From Algibacter mikhailovii (lineage in GTDB: Bacteria > Bacteroidota > Bacteroidia > Flavobacteriales > Flavobacteriaceae), in assembly GCF_014651495.1 (NCBI RefSeq), contig NZ_BMWZ01000013.1:1-49780 (forward strand): a stretch of DNA of 49,780 nt, given 5' to 3'. Below, piece by piece: positions 1 through 9,314 of this stretch. Numbering within the stretch: position 1 is the stretch's first letter; the number at the start of each line of letters is the position of its first letter. The position numbers were made by a program, and so were the translations under genes. The notes under the pieces are model-generated. The model worked only from the letters and a program-made list of their open reading frames with translations. It was not told the DNA's origin and ran no database searches.

Positions 1-65
1 CAATTCAATATGTTTATGAACTTTTTTATCTTTCTTTCTTAACGCGTTTCCTTGCTAAGCGGGTG
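1..65 (-). promoter_or_regulatory. probable rRNA operon leader (16S gene off the left edge)
   Basis: Read on the minus strand, this stretch follows a strong promoter and contains AGTTCATAAACATATTGAA, which resembles the leader and boxA-like sequence that precedes 16S rRNA genes in Flavobacteriaceae. There is no open reading frame. The 16S gene itself would begin beyond position 1, so the call rests on leader similarity recalled from the family and on the promoter shared with a tRNA gene in this window. Confidence 0.5.
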
Positions 66-95
66 CAAATATAAAACCCTTTTTTAATCCCACAA
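66..95 (-). promoter_or_regulatory. promoter P1 of the leftward stable-RNA operon
   Basis: On the minus strand there is TTG (93-95), a 19-bp spacer and TATATTTG (66-73). This matches the Bacteroidota consensus TTG-N17..23-TAnnTTTG. The sequence continues as CACCCGCT, identical to the tRNA-Lys promoter at 18075-18090. The stretch 1-660 holds no gene, and this is the promoter closest to the left edge. Confidence 0.65.
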
Positions 96-203
96 TGCTT
101 TTTTTAGTTTTTTTTTAAAAAAAATTTAATCCCTTTTAATCAATCCAAAATATTACCTGTAGAACGTATTACCGCAAACGTATACTACCGTTTTTAGCGG
201 CTG

Positions 204-235
204 CAAATATACCACCATTTATTATCCCAAAACAA
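204..235 (-). promoter_or_regulatory. promoter P2 of the leftward stable-RNA operon
   Basis: A second minus-strand TATATTTG lies at 204-211, with TTTG (complement of 233-236) 21 bp upstream. Two tandem promoters of identical type 138 bp apart resemble the P1/P2 layout of rRNA operons. The rest of 240-600 is very AT-rich with no recognisable gene. Confidence 0.45.
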
Positions 236-607
236 ACTTTTTTGAACCTTTTTTTAAACCTTTTTTTTATTAAGCACTAAACACCTTATATACCAACACT
301 TACATCTCAAATCTTTTTTGACTTTATACCTAATTAACCCAATAGATAAACCCCTTTTGAGTATTAAATGTAATTTATTTCTGTATATGTAGTATTTAAT
401 ACATCCATCTTTAATGTGAGACTACCGTAAATAAGAATACTTAATTGTGAATTACCATCTAAACAAATAAACACCTTTCTTTAAAGACACCAATTAACTT
501 GGGATCAATTCCCTACATTATATATGTATATAACGACCTTCTATACATATAACCCTCCCTTGATTTATATATATAAGCGAATAAGTATCATATATAATAG
601 ATATATA

Positions 608-638
608 TTGCATGGATTTGTTTATACTATTATCTTTG
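608..638 (+). promoter_or_regulatory. promoter of thrS operon
   Basis: TTG at 608-610 and TATCTTTG at 631-638 are separated by 20 bp, a good fit to the Bacteroidota sigma-A consensus. The thrS ATG is at 661, so the untranslated leader would be only about 15 bases. Confidence 0.6.
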
Positions 639-660
639 CAGCCGAATTTCAAATAGATTT

Positions 661-2595
661 ATGATACATATTACATTACCTGATGGCAGTGTGAAGACGT
701 TTGATTCAGGCGTCACACCTATGGATGTTGCGAAAAGCATAAGTGAAGGTTTTGCTAGAAACGTTATTTCAGCAAACTTTAATGGTACAACAGTAGAAAC
801 CGTGACACCATTAACCACTGATGGCTCCCTAGTACTATATACCTGGAGAGATGATGCTGGTAAAACCGCTTTTTGGCATTCATCAGCGCACGTTTTAGCA
901 CAGGCGATTGAAGAATTGTATCCAGGATCTAAGCTTACCATAGGACCAGCTATTGAAAATGGTTTCTACTATGATGTGGATTTTGGTGAGCATACTGTTT
1001 CTGAAAAAGACTTTAAAACTATTGAAACTAAAGTTTTAGAAATAGCTAGAGGAAAACATGATTTTAAAATGCGATCGGCTTCAAAGGCTGAAGCTTTAGC
1101 ATTATATAAAGACAACGCCTTTAAAACTGAGTTGATTGAAAATTTAGAAGATGGCACCATTACATTTTGTGACCATTCTACATTTACAGACTTATGCCGT
1201 GGTGGTCATATTCCAAATACTGGTATTATAAAGGCTATTAAAATATTAAGTGTTGCAGGTGCATATTGGCGTGGGGATGAAAACAAACCGCAACTTACAC
1301 GTGTTTATGGTATTTCATTTCCAAAACAAAAGGAATTGACCGAATACCTACAGATGCTTGAGGAAGCTAAAAAACGTGACCACAGGAAACTTGGTAAAGA
1401 ATTGGAGCTTTTTACTTTTTCGAAAAAAGTAGGACAGGGTTTACCACTATGGTTACCTAAAGGCGCAGCATTGCGCGAGCGTTTAGAAAACTTTTTGAAA
1501 GCTGCACAAAAAAAAGCTGGTTATGAAATGGTAGTCACGCCTCATATAGGACAAAAGGAACTTTATGTGACCTCTGGCCATTACGCAAAATATGGCGAAG
1601 ATAGTTTTCAACCTATTTTAACGCCAAAGGAAGATGAAGAATTTTTATTAAAACCCATGAATTGTCCACATCATTGTGAAATTTACAACAGTTCTCAATG
1701 GAGTTATAAAGATTTACCTAAGCGATATGCTGAATTTGGTACTGTATACAGGTATGAGCAAAGTGGCGAATTACATGGTTTAACGCGTGTAAGAGGATTT
1801 ACCCAGGACGATGCCCACCTATTTTGTATGCCAGAACAACTTGACAAAGAATTTAAAGATGTCATTGACTTAGTCCTTTACGTTTTTGGTTCTTTAGGTT
1901 TTGAAAATTTCACAGCGCAAGTTTCTGTGAGAGATCCAGAAAACCCTGATAAGTATATTGGAGATGTTGACAACTGGGAAAAAGCTGAGCAAGCCATTAT
2001 TAATGCTGCTACAGACAAAGGTTTAGATTTTGTTGTAGAAACTGGCGAAGCCGCCTTTTATGGTCCTAAGCTAGATTTTATGGTAAAAGACGCCTTAGGA
2101 AGACGTTGGCAACTTGGTACAATACAAGTAGATTACAACTTACCTGAACGTTTTGATTTGACATATAAAGGCAGTGATAATGAGTCACATAGACCTGTTA
2201 TGATTCATCGTGCACCGTTTGGAAGTATGGAGCGTTTTGTAGCCTTATTATTGGAACATACTGGTGGTAATTTTCCGCTTTGGCTCATGCCAACTCAAGC
2301 AATAATATTATCAATTAGCGAGAAATACGAAAAATACTCTGAAAAAGTTTTAAATTTGCTAGAAAATGACGAAATTCGCGCCCTTGTAGACCATAGAAAT
2401 GAGACTATCGGGAAAAAAATTCGGGAAGCCGAAATGCAAAAACACCCGTATATGATTATCATTGGTGAACAAGAGGAGAAAGAGGGTAAGATTTCTGTAA
2501 GACAGCACGGTGGTGCCGATTTAGGGATGATTACTGTAGAAAGTTTTTCAGAAATAATAAAAGAAGACATTAAAAAAACGTTGAAATCGTTTTAA
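661..2595 (+). CDS. thrS: threonyl-tRNA synthetase
   Basis: This class II aminoacyl-tRNA synthetase charges tRNA-Thr in the cytoplasm. The order is an N-terminal TGS domain (about residues 1-61), the editing domain with HSSAH (H73 and H77) and CRGGH, the catalytic core with the zinc-site motif MNCPHH (Cys335, matching Cys334 of the E. coli enzyme), and a C-terminal anticodon-binding domain. The length of 644 aa is normal (E. coli 642). The start fits the TGS domain and the short distance to the promoter. It heads the conserved thrS-infC-rpmI-rplT cluster. I am confident of the assignment. Confidence 0.98.
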   Translation: MIHITLPDGSVKTFDSGVTPMDVAKSISEGFARNVISANFNGTTVETVTPLTTDGSLVLYTWRDDAGKTAFWHSSAHVLAQAIEELYPGSKLTIGPAIENGFYYDVDFGEHTVSEKDFKTIETKVLEIARGKHDFKMRSASKAEALALYKDNAFKTELIENLEDGTITFCDHSTFTDLCRGGHIPNTGIIKAIKILSVAGAYWRGDENKPQLTRVYGISFPKQKELTEYLQMLEEAKKRDHRKLGKELELFTFSKKVGQGLPLWLPKGAALRERLENFLKAAQKKAGYEMVVTPHIGQKELYVTSGHYAKYGEDSFQPILTPKEDEEFLLKPMNCPHHCEIYNSSQWSYKDLPKRYAEFGTVYRYEQSGELHGLTRVRGFTQDDAHLFCMPEQLDKEFKDVIDLVLYVFGSLGFENFTAQVSVRDPENPDKYIGDVDNWEKAEQAIINAATDKGLDFVVETGEAAFYGPKLDFMVKDALGRRWQLGTIQVDYNLPERFDLTYKGSDNESHRPVMIHRAPFGSMERFVALLLEHTGGNFPLWLMPTQAIILSISEKYEKYSEKVLNLLENDEIRALVDHRNETIGKKIREAEMQKHPYMIIIGEQEEKEGKISVRQHGGADLGMITVESFSEIIKEDIKKTLKSF

Positions 2596-2627
2596 AAAAT
2601 ATAAGTTTAATTTAAAACCATAACGCC

Positions 2628-3173
2628 ATAGCTATTAGAAGAAGACAGCAACCCAGAAGGGTTTCGCAAGAAGACAAACACAAGATTAACTCTAAAATTA
2701 CTGCACAAAAACTGCGTCTTGTTGGAGACAATGTTGAAATTGGTATTTACACAAAAGGCGACGCCATGCGTATTGCCAATGAGCAGGAATTAGATCTTGT
2801 AGAGATTTCGCCAAAAGCGGATCCTCCTGTTTGTAAAGTTATGGATTACAAAAAGTTTCTTTATGAACAAAAGAAACGTGATAAGGCTTTAAAATCTAAA
2901 GCAACGAAAGTTATCATAAAAGAAATTCGTTTTGGTCCACAAACTGATGATCATGATTATCAGTTTAAAAAGAAACATGCAGAGAAATTCTTAAAAGAAG
3001 GTGCAAAGCTAAAAGCATTTGTATTCTTTAAAGGACGATCTATTATATTCAAAGAACAAGGGCAAATTTTATTATTAAAGTTAGCACAAGATCTTGAAGA
3101 ATATGGAAAGGTAGAGCAAATGCCTCGATTGGAAGGTAAACGTATGACGATGTTTATTGCCCCGAAAAAATAA
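2628..3173 (+). CDS. infC: translation initiation factor IF-3, apparent AUA start
   Basis: IF-3 binds the 30S subunit, prevents premature 50S joining and proofreads the start codon. No ATG covers the N-terminal domain: the first in-frame ATG is at 2766, inside the conserved stretch [15 protein letters not shown]. The frame is open back to a stop at 2613, and the natural N-terminus AIRRRQ begins right after ATA at 2628. ATT at 2634 is the alternative. This gives 181 aa, normal for IF-3. Non-AUG starts on infC are known from E. coli (AUU), where IF-3 represses its own mRNA by rejecting such starts, so the same autoregulation is likely here. It lies 32 bp after thrS. Confidence 0.93.
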   Translation: MAIRRRQQPRRVSQEDKHKINSKITAQKLRLVGDNVEIGIYTKGDAMRIANEQELDLVEISPKADPPVCKVMDYKKFLYEQKKRDKALKSKATKVIIKEIRFGPQTDDHDYQFKKKHAEKFLKEGAKLKAFVFFKGRSIIFKEQGQILLLKLAQDLEEYGKVEQMPRLEGKRMTMFIAPKK

Positions 3174-3224
3174 GAAACATTAGAAAAATAATTAAGCGAA
3201 ATAATTAAAAACTAGGAGAAGAAA

Positions 3225-3422
3225 ATGCCTAAAATGAAAACAAAATCTAGTGCCAAAAAACGATTTAAGTTAACGGGTACTGGTAAAATTAAAAGAAAGC
3301 ACGCTTTTAAGAGTCATATCTTAACAAAGAAATCTAAAAAGCGTAAGCTAGCGTTAACTCATGATACTTTAGTACATAAGGCTGACGAGAACAATATTAA
3401 AACAATGATGCGTTTAAAGTAA
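3225..3422 (+). CDS. rpmI: 50S ribosomal protein bL35
   Basis: A 65-residue, strongly basic protein starting [20 protein letters not shown], the hallmark of bL35, a component of the large ribosomal subunit. Unusually for this phylum, a good Shine-Dalgarno sequence (AGGAGA) sits about eight bases before the ATG. It lies 51 bp after infC and before rplT, the order conserved across bacteria. Length is normal. Confidence 0.97.
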   Translation: MPKMKTKSSAKKRFKLTGTGKIKRKHAFKSHILTKKSKKRKLALTHDTLVHKADENNIKTMMRLK

Positions 3423-3521
3423 CATTGTTTTAATCGGTTAAAACAAAAATTATAAACCCTGGAGTTAGGCCTTTAAAAGAGTTAAGCAATTAACCGCCAA
3501 CTACAAAACACATTAAAAATT

Positions 3522-3866
3522 ATGCCAAGATCAGTAAATTCTGTAGCAAAAAGAGCCAGAAGAAAAAAGGTTCTTAAACAAGCAAAAGGTTACTTTGGAA
3601 GACGTAAAAACGTTTGGACAGTAGCAAAAAATGCGGTTGACAAAGCGATGCAATATTCGTACAGAGACCGTAGAAACAAAAAAAGAACATTCCGTGCATT
3701 ATGGATTACGCGTATTAACGCGGGAGCTAGATTACATGGATTATCTTATTCTCAATTTATGGGGAAATTAAAAGCTAATGATATTGAATTAAACCGTAAG
3801 GTTTTAGCAGATTTAGCTATGAATAACCCTGAAGCTTTTAAAGCTGTTGTAGAAAAAGTAAAATAA
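3522..3866 (+). CDS. rplT: 50S ribosomal protein bL20
   Basis: This 114-aa basic protein begins [20 protein letters not shown] and contains the conserved GYFGRRKN and WITRINA segments. bL20 binds 23S rRNA early in large-subunit assembly and in several bacteria represses the infC-rpmI-rplT mRNA. The 99-base spacer before it contains complementary heptamers (CGGTTAA at 3435 and TTAACCG at 3490) that could form a leader fold. It is the last gene of the cluster and is followed by a hairpin terminator. Confidence 0.97.
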   Translation: MPRSVNSVAKRARRKKVLKQAKGYFGRRKNVWTVAKNAVDKAMQYSYRDRRNKKRTFRALWITRINAGARLHGLSYSQFMGKLKANDIELNRKVLADLAMNNPEAFKAVVEKVK

Positions 3867-3908
3867 ATAAGGCACTTAGCCGATTGTAAAACATATTATT
3901 CGCTTAAT

Positions 3909-3940
3909 AAAAATCCGATTCTTAATTGAATCGGATTTTT
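3909..3940 (+). terminator. rho-independent terminator after rplT
   Basis: A 13-bp perfect stem (3909-3921 with 3928-3940), loop TTAATT, followed by a T-rich tail. The same stem core and loop recur at 5267-5298, downstream of the next gene. Confidence 0.9.
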
Positions 3941-4146
3941 TTTATTTATTAAAAAATCTTAATTATTAGGTTTACTTTTATATCAGGAACCTCCAAAATA
4001 ATTTGTTTTTAATCGAGATATTCAATGGTTACAACAATTAATTTCCAAAATATTTAAAAGATTATCATATATTAAGGGTAATCTAAAACCTTTCCCTAGC
4101 TCTGAATTATTAGTATTTAAAAACTAAACATTTAAATCAAGCTATT

Positions 4147-5244
4147 ATGAAAACAAATCCTTTTAACTATTTAAAAATCATCTTTCTTTCCTTGCTACTT
4201 ATTATTGCGTACAGTTGTGAAACTGAGCAAGTCGATTATGATGAAGCCTCTTTGTCAGAATTAGATAAGAAAGCAAAGAGAATTGAAGCATCTTCTGTTA
4301 TCACTTTTGATAAATGTGACCAGACCTATCAAACAACCGACCTTTTAGCAGGCCAAAATATTTTGGTTGGAAATATCTCAGTTGTAATAGTGGGAGACAA
4401 TTACGAAATCAGTTATAATATTACAAATAACGATTATTGTCTAACTAGCACACATTTATCAGTAGTTGTAAATACAGGAGATTTCCCTATGACTAAAAAG
4501 GGTAACCCAATCCCAGGTCAATTTGAATATAAAGAAAATCATGATTGTGTAACCTCATACACTTATGAAGTTCCAACATCAAAAGGATTATTTATTGGTG
4601 CACATGCCGTAGTCAACTGTGTAGATGATGTAACTTCTGACTCATTTAATTACTCTTTACCCAACCAAGTAAATGTTAAAGTAAATGCAAAAGGAGTTCC
4701 TAATAGCTATTTTAACATTGAAATTGCCACTAGTAATATATTAAGCGGCGAATTTGATGCATGGTGTGTTGATCAAGATGCATCCCTAAATAGTAATGAA
4801 AGTTTTATTGGAGATGTGTACTCTTCTTATGAACCCCTTCCTGTTAACAAATTCGAAAACGCTCAAAACTTCGGTGCGGTTAATTGGTTAATGAATCAAA
4901 ACTTTATAGGAACAGAAGCTTCTGAAACATTGGGCAATTACACTTTTGGAGATATTCAAATTGCTATATGGAAGTTAGTAGATGATAGTGTATGCGTTGA
5001 TTGTGATTATACAGGTCCATATAATAATGAAAGAATTGACATGCTTGTTGCTCTGGCCTTAGAGCAAACTGATTTTGTACCTAGTTGTGGTGAAAATGTA
5101 GTAATTCTATTAGTGCCAACAGATAACAAGCAAACTATTTTTGTTACCATTCCTGCACCTTGTGGTAACTGTAGTGAAACAGCCTGGGGTGCTGGATGCG
5201 ATTTCCCAGGAAACAATTGGTTTACATATTTTAAATATGGCTGA
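4147..5244 (+). CDS. putative surface lipoprotein with Cys/Gln thioester-like domain
   Basis: I do not recognise this 365-aa protein as a named family. The N-terminus is a lipoprotein signal: a hydrophobic stretch ending LLLIIAYSC, with Cys24 as the lipidation site. The mature part is cysteine-rich, and the C-terminus has CGNCSETAWGAGCDF. Between about residues 180 and 320 there is AWCVDQD (Cys207) and, 64 residues later, GDIQIAIW (Gln271). This layout resembles the Cys-Gln pair of surface thioester domains, but homology is not shown. The gene stands alone between two hairpins sharing one core, has no obvious partner and ends at TGA. It is probably exported to the outer membrane or cell surface. 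Confidence 0.6.
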   Translation: MKTNPFNYLKIIFLSLLLIIAYSCETEQVDYDEASLSELDKKAKRIEASSVITFDKCDQTYQTTDLLAGQNILVGNISVVIVGDNYEISYNITNNDYCLTSTHLSVVVNTGDFPMTKKGNPIPGQFEYKENHDCVTSYTYEVPTSKGLFIGAHAVVNCVDDVTSDSFNYSLPNQVNVKVNAKGVPNSYFNIEIATSNILSGEFDAWCVDQDASLNSNESFIGDVYSSYEPLPVNKFENAQNFGAVNWLMNQNFIGTEASETLGNYTFGDIQIAIWKLVDDSVCVDCDYTGPYNNERIDMLVALALEQTDFVPSCGENVVILLVPTDNKQTIFVTIPAPCGNCSETAWGAGCDFPGNNWFTYFKYG

Positions 5245-5249
5245 TATAT

Positions 5250-5315
5250 TAATTTGAATAAATAAACAAAATCCGATTCTTAATTGAATCGGATTTTGTT
5301 TATTTATTCAAATTA
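5250..5315. terminator. 30-bp perfect hairpin, likely terminator
   Basis: The left arm 5250-5279 pairs perfectly with the right arm 5286-5315 around the loop TTAATT. This is far longer than a normal terminator stem. Its inner core and loop are identical to the hairpin after rplT at 3909-3940, and both are followed by TTTATTTATT. It lies just after the lipoprotein gene and just before the capK-like gene, so it should insulate the two. Confidence 0.8.
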
Positions 5316-5344
5316 CGTATGTTTATCGCCCCAAATCATTTATT

Positions 5345-6652
5345 ATGTATACTTTAAATAGAATTAGAAACTCTTCTTTTTGGTTTATAGATTTCTTGAA
5401 GGGAGGAAATATTAGAAGCCACTATAAAGAAATAGAAGCTCTCATACTACAACCAAATTCTCCTAAATCAGTAGAAAAAAGAAAAAACAATCTAAATAAT
5501 CTGCTAAAACATGCTACTTCCTCTACGGAGTATTACAAACCCTACGCTAATTATAAAAGTATAAATGATTTTCCTGTTATTAAAAAAACGGTGATTCAGA
5601 GTAACTTTGAGGCTTTTAATTCAGAAAAATATCTTAAGGCTAAGAACTATAAGGTTTCAACAAGTGGCTGAACAGGGCTTCCATTTTTCCTATTTCAAAA
5701 CTCCAATAAAAGAAGTAGAAATACAGCAGATGTACTCTTTTTCGCCAAATTATCAGGCTATACCATTGGTAATAAATTATTTGAACTTGAAGTTTGGAGA
5801 AAGCATAATCAAAAAAGTAAATTAAAGTCTTTTATACAGAATGTAACACAGTTTGATATATCAAAATTAACGGATGCCCATATTGCTGTATTAATCGAAA
5901 AATTAAAGTCATCAAAACAAACCAAAACTATTCTTGGTTTTTCTTCTGCTTTAGAAAATATCTGTAGGTATCTTGACGAATCAAATACATCTGTATCAAA
6001 TCTCAATATAAACTCCATACTAGCTAATTCAGAATACTTAAATTCATATACCAAAGAAAATTTAGGAAAACACTTTAATGCGCCCGTTTTGTCTAGGTAT
6101 TCTAGTGAAGAAATTGGTATAGTAGCGCATCAGACAATTGACTCTCAGGAACATTTCATCGTCAACAATGCAAGTTATTATATTGAATTATTGAAATTTG
6201 ATGAAGATACACCTGCTGAGGCGGGAGAACATGGAAGAATTGTAGTCACAGATTTGTTCAACTACAGCATGCCGATTATTAGATATGATACAGGTGATAT
6301 TGCAAAAATGTTGAAAACAGACGATGGTACTTTAAAATTTGAGAGTATTGAAGGGCGTAGAATGGATTTAATTTATGACACTCAAGGAAATTTAATATCT
6401 TCTTTTGTGGTTTACACAAACTTCTACCCCTTTTATTCGTTATTAAATCAGTATCAATTTATTCAAACAGCTCAAAAGGACTACCTAGTTAAATTGAATA
6501 TTAAACATGAGTTTGTTCATGAAAAAGATTTAATTATATCCTTAAAAAAAGAATTTGGAAATGATGCGAATATTAAAATTGAATATGTTGATGAAATTCC
6601 GCCTTTGGCATCGGGAAAAAGGAAGAAAGTGGTTAACCTTTGGTCGGCATAA
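5345..6652 (+). pseudogene. CapK/PaaK-like adenylate-forming enzyme, broken by in-frame TGA
   Basis: One reading frame of 436 codons encodes a relative of phenylacetate-CoA ligase and the CapK family, enzymes that activate a carboxylate with ATP, often in polysaccharide biosynthesis. The N-terminal piece is 5345-5671 and the rest continues in the same frame from 5672 to 6652. A single TGA at 5669-5671 interrupts the adenylation motif: the reading is TSG-stop-TG where the family has TSGSTG, so a Ser codon TCA has probably become TGA. No other stop occurs over the remaining 326 codons, and later family motifs such as MPIIRYDTGD are intact. Recent inactivation, a sequencing error or readthrough are all possible. 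The downstream ATG at 6089 could yield only a C-terminal fragment. Confidence 0.8.
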
Positions 6653-6734
6653 GTTTATTGTTGAAATATCGTTAATATCGTTATATACTTTAATCGCACT
6701 ATGAGACTACAAAACACTCTAGGAAACCATTAAA

Positions 6735-7547
6735 ATGAATTTAACAGGAATAAAACTTGTGACCACTGATATGGATGGCACCTTGTTAAACTCAAAACAC
6801 GAAGTAAGTACTTTGTTTTTTGAATTATTTGAAGAACTCAAAAACCTAGACATTATTTTTGTTGCAGCAAGTGGTAGACCCTACTATAGTATTGTAGATA
6901 AATTAAGTACCATTAAAGGTAATATTATAGTTGCTGCAGAAAACGGCGGTTTGGTGGTTGCTAATGATAAAACCTTGCTTTCAACCCCCTTAAACCTCGA
7001 GGGTTTAAAAGAAATAGAAACCGAAATTGATTGCCATGCTCATATTCATCCCGTATTTTGCACAAAGTCAAAAGCTTTTTTTAAAAACAGCTCCGTTGCT
7101 ATTTTACCCATACTTTCAGAATACTATCCAAATTATCAACTCATAAACTCAATAGATGACATTGAAAATGAAATCTTAAAAATAGCCTTATTTAATAATG
7201 ACGATGCACAGAAATTGATCTATCCGCTATTTGAACGGTTTAAATCTAATTATAAAGTCATCGTCTCCGGACAACACTGGGTGGATATTTCTCATGAATT
7301 AGCCAACAAAGGACATGCTATAAAGCTCATCCAAAATATGTACAACATTACCTCTGAAGAAACTTTGGCGTTTGGTGATTATGATAATGATATAGAAATG
7401 CTACTTCAATCCAAATATAGTGTTGCTATGAAAAACGCAAACCGAACTATTAAAAACATTGCTTCATTTGAAACTAAAAGCAATAATGATAATGGTGTTG
7501 AATTAATATTAGAAAAGTTAATTAAAGCAAGAAAACAATTTAAGTAA
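6735..7547 (+). CDS. Cof-type HAD-superfamily sugar phosphatase
   Basis: This 270-aa soluble hydrolase carries HAD motif I as TTDMDGTLLNS, with the nucleophile and general-acid aspartates near residue 11, a conserved SGR segment, and motif IV GDYDNDIEML near the C-terminus. The large cap between the motifs is typical of the Cof/YidA subfamily (IIB), which dephosphorylates sugar phosphates and similar metabolites with Mg2+. The exact substrate cannot be read from sequence. It stands alone on the plus strand and converges on yjbQ, with only one base between the stop codons. Confidence 0.9.
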   Translation: MNLTGIKLVTTDMDGTLLNSKHEVSTLFFELFEELKNLDIIFVAASGRPYYSIVDKLSTIKGNIIVAAENGGLVVANDKTLLSTPLNLEGLKEIETEIDCHAHIHPVFCTKSKAFFKNSSVAILPILSEYYPNYQLINSIDDIENEILKIALFNNDDAQKLIYPLFERFKSNYKVIVSGQHWVDISHELANKGHAIKLIQNMYNITSEETLAFGDYDNDIEMLLQSKYSVAMKNANRTIKNIASFETKSNNDNGVELILEKLIKARKQFK

Positions 7548-7548
7548 T

Positions 7549-7971
7549 TTATTGTCCATATGCCGTTACAACCACGCGTCTTCGGCCTCCAAAATTTCTA
7601 TGTTCACATAAGTATATGCCTTGCCAAATTCCAAGATTGAGCTTGCCGTTGGTAATGGGAATTTGCACAGATGCGCCCAATAATGACGATTTAATATGGG
7701 CTGGCATATCATCTGACCCTTCGTAAGTGTGCTCGAAATATGAAGCATGCTCTGGCACCATAACATTAAAATGACTCTCAAAATCTGTTCTTACTGTAAA
7801 ATCAGCATTTTCATTGATTGTGAGACTAGCGGAGGTATGCTTAATAAAAACTTGAAGTTGTCCAATTCCTATTTTATTGATCTCAGGAACAGCATTTAAA
7901 ATTTCATCAGTTATTAAGTGAAAGCCCCTTGTGTAATTTTTTAACTGCAGTTCTTTTTGAAAATAGTTCAT
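7549..7971 (-). CDS. YjbQ family protein (UPF0047)
   Basis: A 140-aa protein of the YjbQ/UPF0047 family, with the signatures KHTSASLTINENAD and GIWQGIYLCEHRNFGGRR. Members have weak thiamine-phosphate synthase activity, but the physiological role is unsettled. It is probably cytoplasmic, as no signal is visible. Its ATG overlaps the stop of the upstream gene by one base (TGATG on the minus strand), which implies translational coupling with the secreted GATase-like protein. Confidence 0.93.
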   Translation of the reverse strand: MNYFQKELQLKNYTRGFHLITDEILNAVPEINKIGIGQLQVFIKHTSASLTINENADFTVRTDFESHFNVMVPEHASYFEHTYEGSDDMPAHIKSSLLGASVQIPITNGKLNLGIWQGIYLCEHRNFGGRRRVVVTAYGQ

Positions 7972-9236
7972 CAGGTTTTTTGCTTTTTCTTCTTAGCAGC
8001 TGGAAATAGAACGTTATTTAATATAAGTCGGTATCCTGGAGATGTTGGATGTAAGTCTAGTTCTGTTTTAGCATCCCCAACCCTATGCTGGTAATCTTCA
8101 GGATCATGTCCGCCATAGAACGTAAAAAAACCTTTCCCTTTGATGCCATGGATATATTTTGCCTCGCCATTAGATTTGGTTTCTCCTAGTACCAATACAT
8201 TTGATTTTATTTCATTCCTTTTAAATGAGGTCGTTTGCCCCATAAACCCTTTAACAAGTGCCGTGTGATTTTGACAAAGCATGGTTGGTATAGGATCCCA
8301 TTTAGCAGAAAACTCCATTAGAGAAAAATAATCTGCGCTTTTAGGTATCATGCGTTTTCTAGTCATATCAATAGAAGAAAACTCATAAACCTTAGGGTTT
8401 CTTTCTAGCACAAAATTGCTGAATGCAAATGTTTTATTGTAATCAATTTTATTCTGATAACCAGCTTCACTGCCATCCCCATCAAACATGGGTTCGCATA
8501 TATCTAACCCTTCCGCAGATAAAGCAATATCAAAGCTATCGGTAGCACTACACATGGCAAACATGAAACCGCCTCCAATAACATAATCTCGAATCTTCAA
8601 AGCTACAGCCAATTTCTCTTCAGATACTTTATTATATCCTAATTCTTGAGCCAGAGATTCCGCATTTTTCTTGGCTTCAATATACCAAGCAGAAGCTCTG
8701 TACTGGGCATAAAACTTTCCAAATTGCCCTGTAAAATCTTCATGATGCAAATGCAGCCAGTCAAAAACGAGTAGTCCGTCATTTAAAACTTCTTCGTCGT
8801 ATACAGTTTCATAAGGTATTTCTGCATATTGCAGTACCATAGTCACAGCATCGTCCCAAGGTCTTTTTCCTTTGGGTGTATAAACAGCTATTTTTGGCGC
8901 CTTTTCTAGCACCACAGCTTCCATATTTTGACTTGGACTATTTATTTCTTCAAGAATACCTTCAGTCTGTGCGTTGGATAGGATTTCAAAAGACACACCT
9001 CTAATTTGACATTCACGTTGTATGGCCTCTGTATCAGGCAATAAAAACGCCCCGCCCCTATAGTTTAATAACCATTTTACTTTTAATTCTTTACTAAGGG
9101 TCCAATAGGTAATACCATAGGCCTTGAGGTGATTTTTCTGAGTTTCTGCATCCATCGGAATTAAGATATAGGAAGCAAAAGCACTATAACCACAAATCAA
9201 AAATAAAAATACAATAACGAGTCTTCTGGTATGCAA
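7971..9236 (-). CDS. exported GATase-like protein (often labelled asparagine synthetase B)
   Basis: This 421-aa protein begins with a signal peptide (hydrophobic VIVFLFLICGYSAFA) and so acts in the envelope. Flavobacterial relatives are commonly labelled asparagine synthetase B, but I see neither an N-terminal catalytic Cys after Met nor an ATP-pyrophosphatase motif, so that label looks wrong. The central segment GGGFMFAMCSATDSF has the nucleophile-elbow look of class I glutamine amidotransferase or DJ-1-like folds, with Cys as candidate nucleophile. The C-terminus ends in a lysine-rich tail, AAKKKKQKT. It is coupled to yjbQ downstream. The activity is unknown. Confidence 0.75.
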   Translation of the reverse strand: MHTRRLVIVFLFLICGYSAFASYILIPMDAETQKNHLKAYGITYWTLSKELKVKWLLNYRGGAFLLPDTEAIQRECQIRGVSFEILSNAQTEGILEEINSPSQNMEAVVLEKAPKIAVYTPKGKRPWDDAVTMVLQYAEIPYETVYDEEVLNDGLLVFDWLHLHHEDFTGQFGKFYAQYRASAWYIEAKKNAESLAQELGYNKVSEEKLAVALKIRDYVIGGGFMFAMCSATDSFDIALSAEGLDICEPMFDGDGSEAGYQNKIDYNKTFAFSNFVLERNPKVYEFSSIDMTRKRMIPKSADYFSLMEFSAKWDPIPTMLCQNHTALVKGFMGQTTSFKRNEIKSNVLVLGETKSNGEAKYIHGIKGKGFFTFYGGHDPEDYQHRVGDAKTELDLHPTSPGYRLILNNVLFPAAKKKKQKT

Positions 9237-9314
9237 TGAAAATATCCAATTTAAATGAGCAGAAAGATACCTAAAATTTACTTCTTTTAAATGCGTTTAA
9301 CAGAACATTATAGC

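Noticed and set aside
240-600. Riboswitch or T-box before thrS
   Set aside because: The -7 box is only 22 bp from the ATG, so the stretch is not transcribed with thrS, and no conserved T-box bases were seen.
5669-5671. Selenocysteine or recoded TGA in the CapK-like gene
   Set aside because: The position is a Ser in the family, no SECIS-like element is evident, and TGA is used as an ordinary stop in neighbouring genes.
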